Shown here in pieces: positions 1-8,198 of a stretch of DNA of 48,663 bases. Under the pieces are notes generated by a model that made no database searches, was not told where the DNA came from, and was given only the letters and a program-made list of their open reading frames with translations. The stretch covers positions 1-48,663 of the forward strand of contig JAQBOA010000044.1 in the NCBI GenBank assembly GCA_028288305.1, read 5' to 3'. Within the stretch, counting starts at the first letter, position 1. Every line of letters starts with the position of its first letter. The stretch comes from Mucilaginibacter sp. Its GTDB lineage: Bacteria > Bacteroidota > Bacteroidia > Sphingobacteriales > Sphingobacteriaceae. Position numbers and translations under genes: made by a program.

Positions 1-193
1 TATCATAGTGGTATACTCCAAAGCAAAGAGAGTTTTCAATGCCTTTTTTAAGTATTTCCAGGGGTATGCCCTGTGCCCAATATGAATCTTCATTTAAATA
101 TTTATAAATCATTCCGATATCAAGCAAGTTTCGATCAGTTGATATAAGAAATCCCTTATTGTTAAAATAAACATCATTCATAATAACGCGCAT
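1..193 (-). CDS. GNAT-family N-acetyltransferase, N-terminal part only
   Basis: The reverse strand read from 193 stays open for 64 codons to the window edge, beginning MRVIMNDVYF. It contains the stretch ISTDRNLLDIGMIYKYL and then YWAQGIPLEILKKGIENS, which resembles the opening strand and helix of small GNAT acetyltransferases, where a short 'YWA.g.p.e...k.i..S' segment is common. The ATG directly follows the TAG stop of the upstream decarboxylase with no gap, so the two are probably co-transcribed and translationally coupled. A second in-frame ATG lies four codons in. The acetyl-CoA binding loop would lie outside the window, so the family call rests on N-terminal resemblance only; substrate unknown. 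Confidence 0.6.
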   Translation of the reverse strand, partial: MRVIMNDVYFNNKGFLISTDRNLLDIGMIYKYLNEDSYWAQGIPLEILKKGIENSLCFGVYHYD

Positions 194-1666
194 CTATTTT
201 TCAAATTCCTTCATTAATATATTTCCAATTTCAACTGTTCCGGCTATCATCTCGTCTAAATGCTGACGGCGGGTACGATGATTGACTATAGCAACGCGGA
301 TGCAATATTTGCCTTGAAGCAGTGTACTGGATGGAGCAGCAACACCCTGTTCATGCATACGCATCAATAATTCTTTATTTAGCATGTTTAACTGTTCGTC
401 ATCCAGGTTGCCGGGATTGTACCTGTAACATACAATATTCATCGTAACTGGAGCCATTAATTCTAATTTGGGATGTTGCTGCACCTGCACGCCAAGGTAA
501 TATGCCTGGTCAATATTCTGGGCTATCATAGCGGCATATTTATCTGCTCCATGTTCTTTCAACGACATCCAAACCTTTAAAGCTTTAAAACCTCTTGAAA
601 GCTCCATTCCATAATTTGAAATTGTCTCAGGACCTGCGGCCAAACCGCGGTCATGTGCAGTAAGGTAATTAACCGGGTTGGCAAAAGCTTGCTTATGCGC
701 GGCCGCATCTTTAAATAAAACACAACCAACTTCATATTGCATATACATCCATTTATGCAGATCAAACGCCACACTATCCGCTTCCTCAATTGCTTTTAAC
801 CTGTTTTGATATACCGGTACCAGTTTTGCAAGTGCACCAAAAGCGCCATCAATATGGAACCATATCTGTTCGTTCCTTGCTATTTGTAAAAGCTCATTTA
901 ATGGATCAATTGCGCCGGTGTTAACAGTACCTGCATTACCTATAATGCAAAAGGGAATAAAGCCATTGGCCTTATCTTCCTGGATTTTACTTTTAAGAGC
1001 TTCAATGTCAATTTCATATAAGTCAGTTACCCGGATCCTTCTTAATTGTTCGTTGCCAATCCCTATTACTTCGGCAGCTTTCCCGAGGCAGTTATGTGTT
1101 TCAGCGCTGCAATAGGCAGTTAATTTTCCGGGTGCAGCATAAACACCTGCATTTTTTGCGTTGGTTATAATGGTATTACGGGCAACAATAAGCGCGGTAA
1201 TATTGGCAATAGATCCGCCGCTTACCAAAATTCCGCTGCCATCTGCCGGATAATTTAGCAGTTCCTTGCACCAGTTTATCACTTGCTTATCCACATACAA
1301 AGCGCTTTGATCAGCAATAGTGGCATTATTGTTCATCACACCCGACAGCAAATCGGCGAAGGCACCCATCGGTGTCCCGGTTCCCTGCACCCACGCAAAA
1401 TGTTTTGGATGAATGTTGCCGCCTGGGTATGGTAAAATATTTTGTTTAAACTCCTCATATATTTCAAATATGCCAGTCGGTTTAAGCGGGATCGGATTTT
1501 TAAACTTGTCTTTTACATCCTGTGGAATGGCTGTCCACGGTTTTCTTTCACCTACATGTTGTAAATAATTAACCATATCATCAATAATCTGATAACCCAG
1601 TGTTTTGATGTCATTCCAATCAGCTGGGTCTAATCCAATTTCCGGTTTTGTGTTTATCTCTTCCAT
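194..1666 (-). CDS. PLP-dependent group II decarboxylase (aromatic-L-amino-acid decarboxylase-like)
   Basis: A 490-residue cytoplasmic enzyme of the pyridoxal-phosphate group II decarboxylase family, which removes CO2 from amino acids such as Trp, Tyr, DOPA or Glu. The PLP-binding lysine is K305 in the motif DLHKWMY, and upstream are ILVSGGSIANITAL (phosphate-binding region) and WFHIDGAFGA (the Asp and Ala contacting the PLP ring). Length matches the family. It is read away from the MocR-type regulator at 1903, and this divergent PLP-regulator/PLP-enzyme layout often marks a regulator-target pair (inference). The GNAT gene starts immediately after its stop. The sequence does not fix the substrate, although the overall pattern is nearer to aromatic amino-acid decarboxylases than to glutamate decarboxylase. 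Confidence 0.88.
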   Translation of the reverse strand: MEEINTKPEIGLDPADWNDIKTLGYQIIDDMVNYLQHVGERKPWTAIPQDVKDKFKNPIPLKPTGIFEIYEEFKQNILPYPGGNIHPKHFAWVQGTGTPMGAFADLLSGVMNNNATIADQSALYVDKQVINWCKELLNYPADGSGILVSGGSIANITALIVARNTIITNAKNAGVYAAPGKLTAYCSAETHNCLGKAAEVIGIGNEQLRRIRVTDLYEIDIEALKSKIQEDKANGFIPFCIIGNAGTVNTGAIDPLNELLQIARNEQIWFHIDGAFGALAKLVPVYQNRLKAIEEADSVAFDLHKWMYMQYEVGCVLFKDAAAHKQAFANPVNYLTAHDRGLAAGPETISNYGMELSRGFKALKVWMSLKEHGADKYAAMIAQNIDQAYYLGVQVQQHPKLELMAPVTMNIVCYRYNPGNLDDEQLNMLNKELLMRMHEQGVAAPSSTLLQGKYCIRVAIVNHRTRRQHLDEMIAGTVEIGNILMKEFEK

Positions 1667-1697
1667 AAATTTTTATCAATACAAAAGTGAATTTAAA

Positions 1698-1733
1698 TTT
1701 GTTAGTAAAACAGATGCAGTTTTATTAATTTTG
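1698..1733 (+). promoter_or_regulatory. Weak promoter candidate in the decarboxylase/MocR divergent region
   Basis: TTTG at 1698-1701 is followed after 24 bases by TAATTTTG at 1726-1733, which fits the Bacteroidota -33/-7 consensus TTTG / TAnnTTTG apart from slightly wide spacing. It points toward the MocR gene but would leave a leader of about 170 bases that includes the inverted repeat at 1751-1850. Confidence 0.3.
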
Positions 1734-1750
1734 TGCATAACAGATAATTA

Positions 1751-1850
1751 GAATCAAGAGCCAGGAATCAAGAGCCATGAAACAATGATCGAGAAGTTTT
1801 ATTTTATTTTTTCTTGACTCTTCAAATCTCGCTCAAAATTCTTGATTCGC
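1751..1850. repeat. Intergenic stuttering repeat with inverted second arm
   Basis: Two perfect 13-base direct copies of GAATCAAGAGCCA lie at 1751-1763 and 1765-1777. About 35 bases later the other strand carries the same words: TTCTTGACTCTTC near 1811 and TCTTGATTC near 1840, the reverse complement of GAATCAAGA. The block fills most of the 236-base space between the two divergent genes. It has the same architecture as the repeats at 8020, 17814, 20891 and 30131, with a different word. Confidence 0.6.
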
Positions 1851-1902
1851 TTTATTAATAACAACCCGGTTTTTGCTATACTAATAAATTATATAATGAC
1901 AA

Positions 1903-3351
1903 ATGATTAACACCTTAAAATCAACGACTACCCCTGACGAGGACTTTTTGTACCTGCAAATAGCTGAGCGTTTGAGCAGCCAGATACGGCAGCAACTATT
2001 AAAAACAGGGGAAAAATTGCCTTCGGTACGTGCCTTAAGCCAGGAGCAAGGGATAAGCATGAGTACCGCCTATAAGGCATATGTACAACTCGAAATTAAA
2101 GGACTAATAGAGGCAAGGCCAAAATCAGGATATTATGTAAGATATACACCCACTCGTTCTTTTGATCAGCCAAAGCAAGAAAAACAAGTAAAGGATACAA
2201 AAAAGCTGAGTGTTGATGAAATGATTGCGAAAGTTTACCGTAATTTTTCAAGCAATAGTATTGTTCGGTTGTCCAGGGCCGCACCGGCATTGTCGTTGTT
2301 ACCTCAGGCTAAGCTAAATAAATCAATGATGGAAGCGATTCGCTTAAGTGATAACAGCTGCATTAATTACGGAGATATACAAGGGGATGAAAATTTGCGT
2401 AAACACATTGCACGGCTTGCTTTTAGCTGGGGCGGAAATATACTGCCCGATGATGTTGTAACTACACAAGGCTGCATGGAGGCCCTTGTATTTTGTTTAA
2501 GAGCTGTAACAAAACCAGGTGATGTAGTCGCTATTGATAGTCCTGTTTACTTTGGGATATTTAATATTGTACAAAGCCTGGGTTTAAAAATTATTGAAAT
2601 TCCTGCCGACCCGGTGGACGGATTAAATTTAAATTTTCTGTCAAATGCCATCACCAAACTAAAAATAAAAGCCTGTTTGTTTGTGCCCACTTTTAGCAAC
2701 CCTTTAGGTTACTGTATGACTAATGAAAAGAAAAAGGAACTGGTTGAGCTATTAGCAAAGAGCGATGTCCCACTGATAGAAGATGATATTTATGGTGAAA
2801 TGTATTTTGGTAAAACAAGGCCACGGACTTGCAAAAGTTATGATAAACAAGGTATGGTGATGTTATGTTCATCTGTATCAAAATCCCTTGCTCCTGGTTA
2901 TCGGGTTGGCTGGTGTATCCCCGGTAAGTTTAAAGAGCAGATCATCAATTTAAAATTAATGTACACCCTGTCTTCAGCCGCTCCAACACAAGCTGCTATT
3001 GCTCACTTTTTTGAAACAGGCCGATATGATCTGCATATGCGTAACCTGCGAAAAGCCTTGTATATACAATGTTTAAGATATACACAGGCAATTGCCGAAT
3101 ATTTTCCTGATGATATTAAAGTAAGCAGGCCACAGGGAGGTTATGTATTGTGGATAGAACTGAACAAAAAAATTGATGCATTTGAATTATACGAGCAGGC
3201 GCTAAATTACAATATCAGTATCTCGCCCGGCCAGATATTCAGCACGGATAGCCGCTTTACAAATTTCATACGCATTAGTTTTGGAATACCATATAATAAC
3301 GAAATTGAACAGAGCCTTAAAACGCTTGGTCTTCTTTTAAGTAAGTTTTAA
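1903..3351 (+). CDS. MocR/PdxR-type transcriptional regulator (GntR wHTH fused to aminotransferase fold)
   Basis: A 482-residue protein with an N-terminal GntR-type winged helix (about residues 15-83: LSSQIRQQLLKTGEKLPSVR, then the recognition helix MSTAYKAYVQLE and the wing GLIEARPKSGYYV) and a C-terminal fold-type I aminotransferase domain (about 115-480). The PLP lysine is K327 in SSVSKSLAPGYRVGW, and IEDDIYGEMYF carries the PLP-contacting Asp and Tyr. MocR proteins normally sense PLP or an amino compound rather than catalyse transamination. It is divergent from the PLP decarboxylase, its most likely target (inference). The following GNAT gene starts 13 bases after the stop. The ATG at 1903 gives a normal N-terminus. 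Confidence 0.92.
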   Translation: MINTLKSTTTPDEDFLYLQIAERLSSQIRQQLLKTGEKLPSVRALSQEQGISMSTAYKAYVQLEIKGLIEARPKSGYYVRYTPTRSFDQPKQEKQVKDTKKLSVDEMIAKVYRNFSSNSIVRLSRAAPALSLLPQAKLNKSMMEAIRLSDNSCINYGDIQGDENLRKHIARLAFSWGGNILPDDVVTTQGCMEALVFCLRAVTKPGDVVAIDSPVYFGIFNIVQSLGLKIIEIPADPVDGLNLNFLSNAITKLKIKACLFVPTFSNPLGYCMTNEKKKELVELLAKSDVPLIEDDIYGEMYFGKTRPRTCKSYDKQGMVMLCSSVSKSLAPGYRVGWCIPGKFKEQIINLKLMYTLSSAAPTQAAIAHFFETGRYDLHMRNLRKALYIQCLRYTQAIAEYFPDDIKVSRPQGGYVLWIELNKKIDAFELYEQALNYNISISPGQIFSTDSRFTNFIRISFGIPYNNEIEQSLKTLGLLLSKF

Positions 3352-3364
3352 TATAAATCAAATA

Positions 3365-3848
3365 ATGGATACGTTAACACTTGTAGAGGTAAACGATGAA
3401 AATAAATTTGTTGCAAAGCAACTTCTAACGGAATATGGACGCTATTTATTTGACGAGTTAAATCTTATGGCTGGTAAAAAGTCCTTTTTTATGGACCTGG
3501 ATAAATTTCCTGATAGTAAGTATAAATCGCCGAATGGGGCGTTTTTTATTATATATAAGGATGAATTTCCTATTGGCTGTGCCGGATTAAAAAGATTTGA
3601 TTATAATGCATGTGAATTAAAACGGATGTATATTATAGATAAGTTTAGAGGTAAGGGTTTTGCTAAAACAGTAATTAAATTTCTATTGGATAAAGCAAAA
3701 CTTTTGGGCTATAAAAAAAATATTGCTTGATACTAATATTGAAATGCCAGCTGCTTTAAATGCTTATATTAAAGCTGGCTTTGTTGAGATACTACCCTAT
3801 TGTGAAAATGAAAACCAAAACCCGGTTTTTTTAGCTTATTATTTATAA
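3365..3848 (+). pseudogene. GNAT-family acetyltransferase, frameshifted at an A8 tract
   Basis: The ATG frame gives 121 residues that include the GNAT core (IGCAGLKRFD, ELKRMYI, and the acetyl-CoA loop KFRGKGFAKTV) and stops at 3730 with KKNIA. The missing C-terminal part, ILLDTNIEMPAALNAYIKAG then FVEILPY, continues in the +1 frame to a TAA at 3846-3848. Both parts together match a normal GNAT of about 160 residues. The shift falls in eight adenines at 3713-3720; seven adenines would restore one frame. This could be a real inactivating mutation, a slippage or phase-variable site, or a base-call error. It sits 13 bases behind the MocR gene and is probably in its transcript. Substrate unknown. 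Confidence 0.8.
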
Positions 3849-3897
3849 AAGCATTGAAAAATTTAAATAATTGCAGAAATTTAGTACTTTAGGAATT

Positions 3898-4386
3898 ATG
3901 ATCTATTCTTCTTTAACAGAGCGGCTAAATAATCAGCATAAAACTATTTCAGCCATTATTATAAAGCTTAATAATGAGCGTATATTATATCGTCCGTCCC
4001 GTGGCAAATGGAATATTCATGAAAATATTGCCCATTTAGCCAGGTATCAGTTGGTTTTTATCGAACGCATCCATAAGATTTTAACAATTGAAGAGCCGGA
4101 ATTTGGAGCTTATAAGGCAGAAGAAGATAAAGAATTTGAGTTTTATTGTGCTTTTACTACTTATGAACTACTAAAAAAAATATCAACCGACAGGGAAGAG
4201 ATATTTCATTTGATCGTCCATTTACCCGTTGATAAAACAGAACGTATAGGCATCCACCCTAAATATGGGGAATTATCTGTGCTGGATTGGACAGAGTTTT
4301 TCCTGCTTCATGAAGCACATCACCTATTTACCATTTTCCAGCTTGCACATAATGTTAAATTTAATAGCGCAAAGATAAATTCCTGA
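3898..4386 (+). CDS. DinB-like (YfiT/DinB superfamily) metal-binding helical protein
   Basis: I take the ATG at 3898 (MIYSSLTERLNNQHKTIS, 162 residues); a TTG 27 bases earlier also opens the frame but would give a less typical start. The DinB-superfamily signature is present: WNIHENIAHLARYQ supplies the first metal-ligand histidine in the second helix, and FLLHEAHHLFTIFQLA in the last helix supplies the other His pair. The family forms four-helix bundles that bind divalent metal and includes thiol-dependent S-transferases (bacillithiol or mycothiol type), but most members have no assigned reaction. The gene lies behind the MocR/GNAT pair with a gap of about 50 bases and ahead of the ABC genes. 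Function beyond the fold is not inferable. Confidence 0.82.
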   Translation: MIYSSLTERLNNQHKTISAIIIKLNNERILYRPSRGKWNIHENIAHLARYQLVFIERIHKILTIEEPEFGAYKAEEDKEFEFYCAFTTYELLKKISTDREEIFHLIVHLPVDKTERIGIHPKYGELSVLDWTEFFLLHEAHHLFTIFQLAHNVKFNSAKINS

Positions 4387-4490
4387 TTTCTGTTGATTTC
4401 CCAATATTATTCTAATCAAAAAAATCATCGGTTAAAACCATTAAGTAACAATACATTGTTATTTTTACCTGATAGCATAAATAAGCCGGA

Positions 4491-6251
4491 ATGAATCAAA
4501 AACCTGATAATAAACCAAAACAACCAGGCATTTTTAGCCTGTTAAAGCCATATTCTGGATTGGTTTTCCTTTTAATATTGTTCGCTCTTTTTAGCAATAG
4601 CGTAAATTTATGGCTGCCCAAGATCATTTCGCATGGTATTGATGATTATATTCATAGTTTGATAGGACTGAGGAATTTTGATTTTAATCCAATTATCATT
4701 AAGTTTTCTTTAGCAGTACTGTTTATTTTTATATTCTCCTATCTGCAAAGTATTATTCAAACCTATACTTCTGAGCGTGTGGCCCGGGATTTACGCACCA
4801 GGCTTTCTGATAAAATTTCCAGGCAAAGCAGTGCCTTTATTGAACAAGTAACCCCATCAAAATTGCTAACCAATCTCACGGCTGATGTAGATTCAATCAA
4901 GCTTTTTGTATCACAGGCACTAGTTTCTATTGTATCTTCCATATTTATTATAGTGGGCGCCAGTATCCTGTTGCTTACCATTAACTGGAAACTGGCCTTA
5001 TGTGTTATTGCTATTATTCCCATCATTGGCGGCACATTTTTTTGGGTATTACGCAAAGTGCGCGTATTATTTAAACAAAGCCGCGAGGTTATCGACTGGC
5101 TTAATAAAGTAATCAATGAAAGTATTTTAGGGGCTGCCTTGATACGGGTTATCAATTCCCAACAATTGGAGTACGACAAATTTTTGCAGGCAAATACAAA
5201 GGCTAAAGATTTTGGACTTTCTATATTACGTCTTTTTGCCGGCCTTATCCCTGTTATAACTTTCGCGGCTAATATGGCTGCATTAAGTATTTTGGCTTTA
5301 GGTGGTCATTTTGTTATAAATGGAAGCATGAGCCTTGGTGATTTTGCAGCTTTTAACAGTTACCTTTCCCAATTGATCTTTCCCATATTGGTCATTGGCT
5401 TTATGAGTAATATCATCGCCCAGGCAACAGCATCATTCCAGCGGATAAACATCGTTTTGAATACTGCTGATACTTCGGAAACAGGTGTATTAAAGGAAAC
5501 TTTACGGGGGGATATTGAATTAAAGGATGTTTCCATAGTTTACGGTCAAAAACCGGCATTGAAACAAATATCATTCGCGGTAAAAGCCGGATCAAAAATT
5601 GCCGTAATAGGACCAACCGCTGCCGGAAAATCGCAGTTGCTTTTCCTTCTTACGGGTTTGTTAAAACTCACTTCAGGTGAAGTGTTATTTGATGGAAGAA
5701 ATATAGGCGATTATGAGAGCGAATCATTCCATAGCCAGGTAGGTTTTGTTTTTCAGGATAGCATTATTTTTAATATGAGTATCCGCGAAAATATAGCTTT
5801 CAGTGATACAGTTACCGATCAGTCGTTAGAAAAAGCAATTGAAACTGCTGAATTAAGAGATTTTATTGATGCGTTACCGGATAAATTAAGTACCATAGTT
5901 TCTGAACGCGGATCGAGCCTTTCGGGAGGACAAAAGCAACGAATTATGCTTGCAAGGGCATTGGCCATTAACCCGAGAGTTTTATTGCTGGATGATTTTA
6001 CCGCAAGGGTTGATACCAGTACCGAAAATAAAATATTAGCTAACGTCCAAAAGAATTACCCGGGATTAACCCTTATCTCGGTAACGCAAAAAATAGCCTC
6101 TGTTGAACATTATGACCAAATCATTTTGTTAATGGAGGGTGAAATTGTTGCCACCGGTAAACATGAAGAACTGATGAAAACCAGCCCGGAATACGTACAG
6201 ATATTTAATTCGCAGCAAAGCACCAGCAATTATGAACTACAATCTAAATGA
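4491..6251 (+). CDS. ABC exporter half-transporter with degenerate ATPase site (TM287/BmrC-like subunit)
   Basis: 586 residues: a six-helix type IV ABC exporter membrane domain (about 15-315) followed by a nucleotide-binding domain (about 335-575). Walker A is GPTAAGKS (about 374-381) and the signature SLSGGQKQR is canonical. In the Walker B region the catalytic glutamate is aspartate (D502 in LLLDDFTARVD), and the switch histidine is glutamine (Q533 in SVTQKIAS). The same two substitutions occur in the degenerate subunit of heterodimeric exporters such as TM287/288 and BmrCD. Its stop overlaps the start of the second ABC gene by 20 bases, as expected for obligate partners. Such exporters move amphipathic drugs, lipids or peptides; the cargo here is unknown. 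Confidence 0.93.
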   Translation: MNQKPDNKPKQPGIFSLLKPYSGLVFLLILFALFSNSVNLWLPKIISHGIDDYIHSLIGLRNFDFNPIIIKFSLAVLFIFIFSYLQSIIQTYTSERVARDLRTRLSDKISRQSSAFIEQVTPSKLLTNLTADVDSIKLFVSQALVSIVSSIFIIVGASILLLTINWKLALCVIAIIPIIGGTFFWVLRKVRVLFKQSREVIDWLNKVINESILGAALIRVINSQQLEYDKFLQANTKAKDFGLSILRLFAGLIPVITFAANMAALSILALGGHFVINGSMSLGDFAAFNSYLSQLIFPILVIGFMSNIIAQATASFQRINIVLNTADTSETGVLKETLRGDIELKDVSIVYGQKPALKQISFAVKAGSKIAVIGPTAAGKSQLLFLLTGLLKLTSGEVLFDGRNIGDYESESFHSQVGFVFQDSIIFNMSIRENIAFSDTVTDQSLEKAIETAELRDFIDALPDKLSTIVSERGSSLSGGQKQRIMLARALAINPRVLLLDDFTARVDTSTENKILANVQKNYPGLTLISVTQKIASVEHYDQIILLMEGEIVATGKHEELMKTSPEYVQIFNSQQSTSNYELQSK

Positions 6252-8004
6252 TCTTCAGGCTAAGATGCCAAAGTCGTCTACCTGGTCTTCACTCAAAAAA
6301 TTGCTGCAGCTTATTTCGCATGAAAGAAAGAACCTGATATTGGCTTTAATTGCCATCCTCGTAAATTCAACACTCAATTTACTCGGTCCGCTTATTATTG
6401 GGCATACCATTGACACTTATATTTTTGTGCCTCATAAAAATTATCATGGGGTACTGATGAATTGTGCCCTATTACTTGCCATGTATATGGTGGCATTATT
6501 AACCAGTTATCTGCAAACTATATTGATGGGTGGGGTAGGGCAGCGGATGTTGTTTACTTTGCGCAATTCTATATTTAATAAACTGCAATTATTACCGGTT
6601 GGCTTTTTTAACCAGAACAGAGCCGGTGATCTGATATCACGTGTGAATAATGATACTGATAAACTCAACCAGTTTTTTTCACAATCGCTGATGCAATTTA
6701 TTGGAAGCATTGCTACCATGACTGGCGCAGGTATATTATTATTGGCCGTAAATATTAAGCTTGGCTCTGCCACACTTGTCCCTGCTGTGATCATTCTTAT
6801 TTTTACAGCCCTTACATCATCCTGGGTGAAGTCAAAAAATGCTAAAAACCTGAAAAGCGTTGGCGGTATGAGCGCTGAAATACAGGAAAGCCTTAATAAC
6901 TTCAAAGTGATTATAGCATTTAACCGTCGCGATTATTTCCGCAAACGCTTTGAAGAAGCCAATAAACAAAATTATAGTACTGCGATAGGTTCAGGCATAG
7001 CAAATACTACCTATTTACCTGTTTATGGTCTATTTTCGAGCTTTGCTCAGCTTATTGTTTTTGTATATGGGATCTACCTCATTTCTAGCGGGGAAAATAT
7101 TGGTATAGGTATAGTAGCAGTTACTTATTTATCCTACGCCAACTTATTTTACAACCCTTTGAGGCAGTTAGCTTCATTATGGGCAAGCTTCCAGACTGCT
7201 ATGGCAGGATGGGATAGGATAGCTCAAATATTATCGCTCGAAACAGATTTGGTAACCATTGAAAGCGACATTGAAGAACCCGACGCTTCACTTTTAGAGT
7301 TTAGAAATGTTCACTTCAGTTATGATGAAGAAAGAGAGATATTACATAACATAAGCTTTAAACTGGAACAGGGCAAAACTTATGCTTTGGTAGGTCCAAC
7401 AGGTGGGGGTAAAACAACAACAGCCTCATTAATAGCCCGTTTATATGATGCTACTAAAGGGACGGTACTGCTCAACGGCAGAGATATCAGGACCTATGAA
7501 CCAATTGTACGCACAAAAAAGATAGGCTTTATTTTACAGGAACCCTTTTTATTTACAGGAACGGTAATGGAAAACATTTTATACGGAAATGAGCTTTATG
7601 TTAATTATTCCAATGAACAATTGGAGCAGGTTATTCTCGAAGCCAATCTCGGAAGTTTACTGGCAATATTTGAAAACGGACTGGAAGCCAAGGTACTATC
7701 AAGTGGTGATAGTATAAGCCTTGGACAAAAACAACTGATCGCTTTTATGCGTGCAGTATTGAGGAAGCCTGATTTGCTTATTTTAGACGAGGCGACCGCC
7801 AACATTGATACCATCACTGAAAAGCTGCTGAGTGATATTTTAGAAAAATTACCTGCCGAAACTACACGTGTTATTATAGCACACCGTTTAAACACCATTG
7901 AAAATGCCGACGAGATATTTTTTGTCAACTCCGGCGAAGTAATCCGTGCGGGCTCATTTGACCATGCCATGGATATGCTATTGCAAGGGAAGAGGGTGAG
8001 TTGA
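6232..8004 (+). CDS. ABC exporter half-transporter, catalytic partner (TM288/BmrD-like subunit)
   Basis: 590 residues with a six-helix exporter membrane domain (about 25-330) and an ATPase domain (about 350-585). Walker A is GPTGGGKTT (388-396), Walker B keeps the catalytic glutamate (E520 in LILDEATANID), and the switch histidine is intact (H551 in IIAHRLNTI). The signature is altered to ISLGQ (495-499) where LSGGQ is normal. In the dimer this altered signature would face the degenerate Walker B/switch of the upstream partner, giving one consensus and one non-consensus ATP site, which is the known asymmetric arrangement. Translation starts inside the end of the upstream gene. No substrate-binding gene is nearby. 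Confidence 0.93.
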   Translation: MNYNLNDLQAKMPKSSTWSSLKKLLQLISHERKNLILALIAILVNSTLNLLGPLIIGHTIDTYIFVPHKNYHGVLMNCALLLAMYMVALLTSYLQTILMGGVGQRMLFTLRNSIFNKLQLLPVGFFNQNRAGDLISRVNNDTDKLNQFFSQSLMQFIGSIATMTGAGILLLAVNIKLGSATLVPAVIILIFTALTSSWVKSKNAKNLKSVGGMSAEIQESLNNFKVIIAFNRRDYFRKRFEEANKQNYSTAIGSGIANTTYLPVYGLFSSFAQLIVFVYGIYLISSGENIGIGIVAVTYLSYANLFYNPLRQLASLWASFQTAMAGWDRIAQILSLETDLVTIESDIEEPDASLLEFRNVHFSYDEEREILHNISFKLEQGKTYALVGPTGGGKTTTASLIARLYDATKGTVLLNGRDIRTYEPIVRTKKIGFILQEPFLFTGTVMENILYGNELYVNYSNEQLEQVILEANLGSLLAIFENGLEAKVLSSGDSISLGQKQLIAFMRAVLRKPDLLILDEATANIDTITEKLLSDILEKLPAETTRVIIAHRLNTIENADEIFFVNSGEVIRAGSFDHAMDMLLQGKRVS

Positions 8005-8019
8005 TGTTTTAGTCCGAAA

Positions 8020-8136
8020 GTCCGAAAAGTCAATAAAGTCCGGAAGTTTAACACATATGTTTTATAATTGAACGTTTCAACATATAGCTTACCTTCTGAT
8101 CACCATTTTCTTTCGGACCTTACTGACTTTTCGGAC
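8020..8136. repeat. Intergenic inverted repeat, 27-base arms
   Basis: The arm at 8020-8046 (beginning GTCCGAAAAGTCA) and the reverse complement of 8110-8136 agree at 24 of 27 positions. The words AGTCCGAAAG and GTCCGAAAAGTC stutter within the left arm, starting at 8011. The loop is 63 bases. It starts a few bases after the ABC operon stop and could act as a processing or termination structure; no T-run follows either arm closely. Confidence 0.75.
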
Positions 8137-8173
8137 TGATTTTTCAATTATTATTTTTAAAATTGTAAATAAC

Positions 8174-8197
8174 TATAACCTAAATATTATAACCTAA
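8174..8197 (+). promoter_or_regulatory. Direct-repeat operator candidate at the start of the NUDIX regulator
   Basis: TATAACCTAA occurs at 8174-8183 and again at 8188-8197, 14 bases apart start to start, with the second copy ending one base before the ATG. A paired site this close to the start of a winged-helix regulator would suit autorepression. Inference from position and symmetry only. Confidence 0.45.
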
Positions 8198-8198
8198 T

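Noticed and set aside
4763..5179. Antisense frame of 138 codons in the first ABC gene
   Set aside because: It lies wholly inside a strongly supported coding region and has no recognisable features; the same applies to 6507-6905, 7605-8054 and 21479-22003 on the minus strand.
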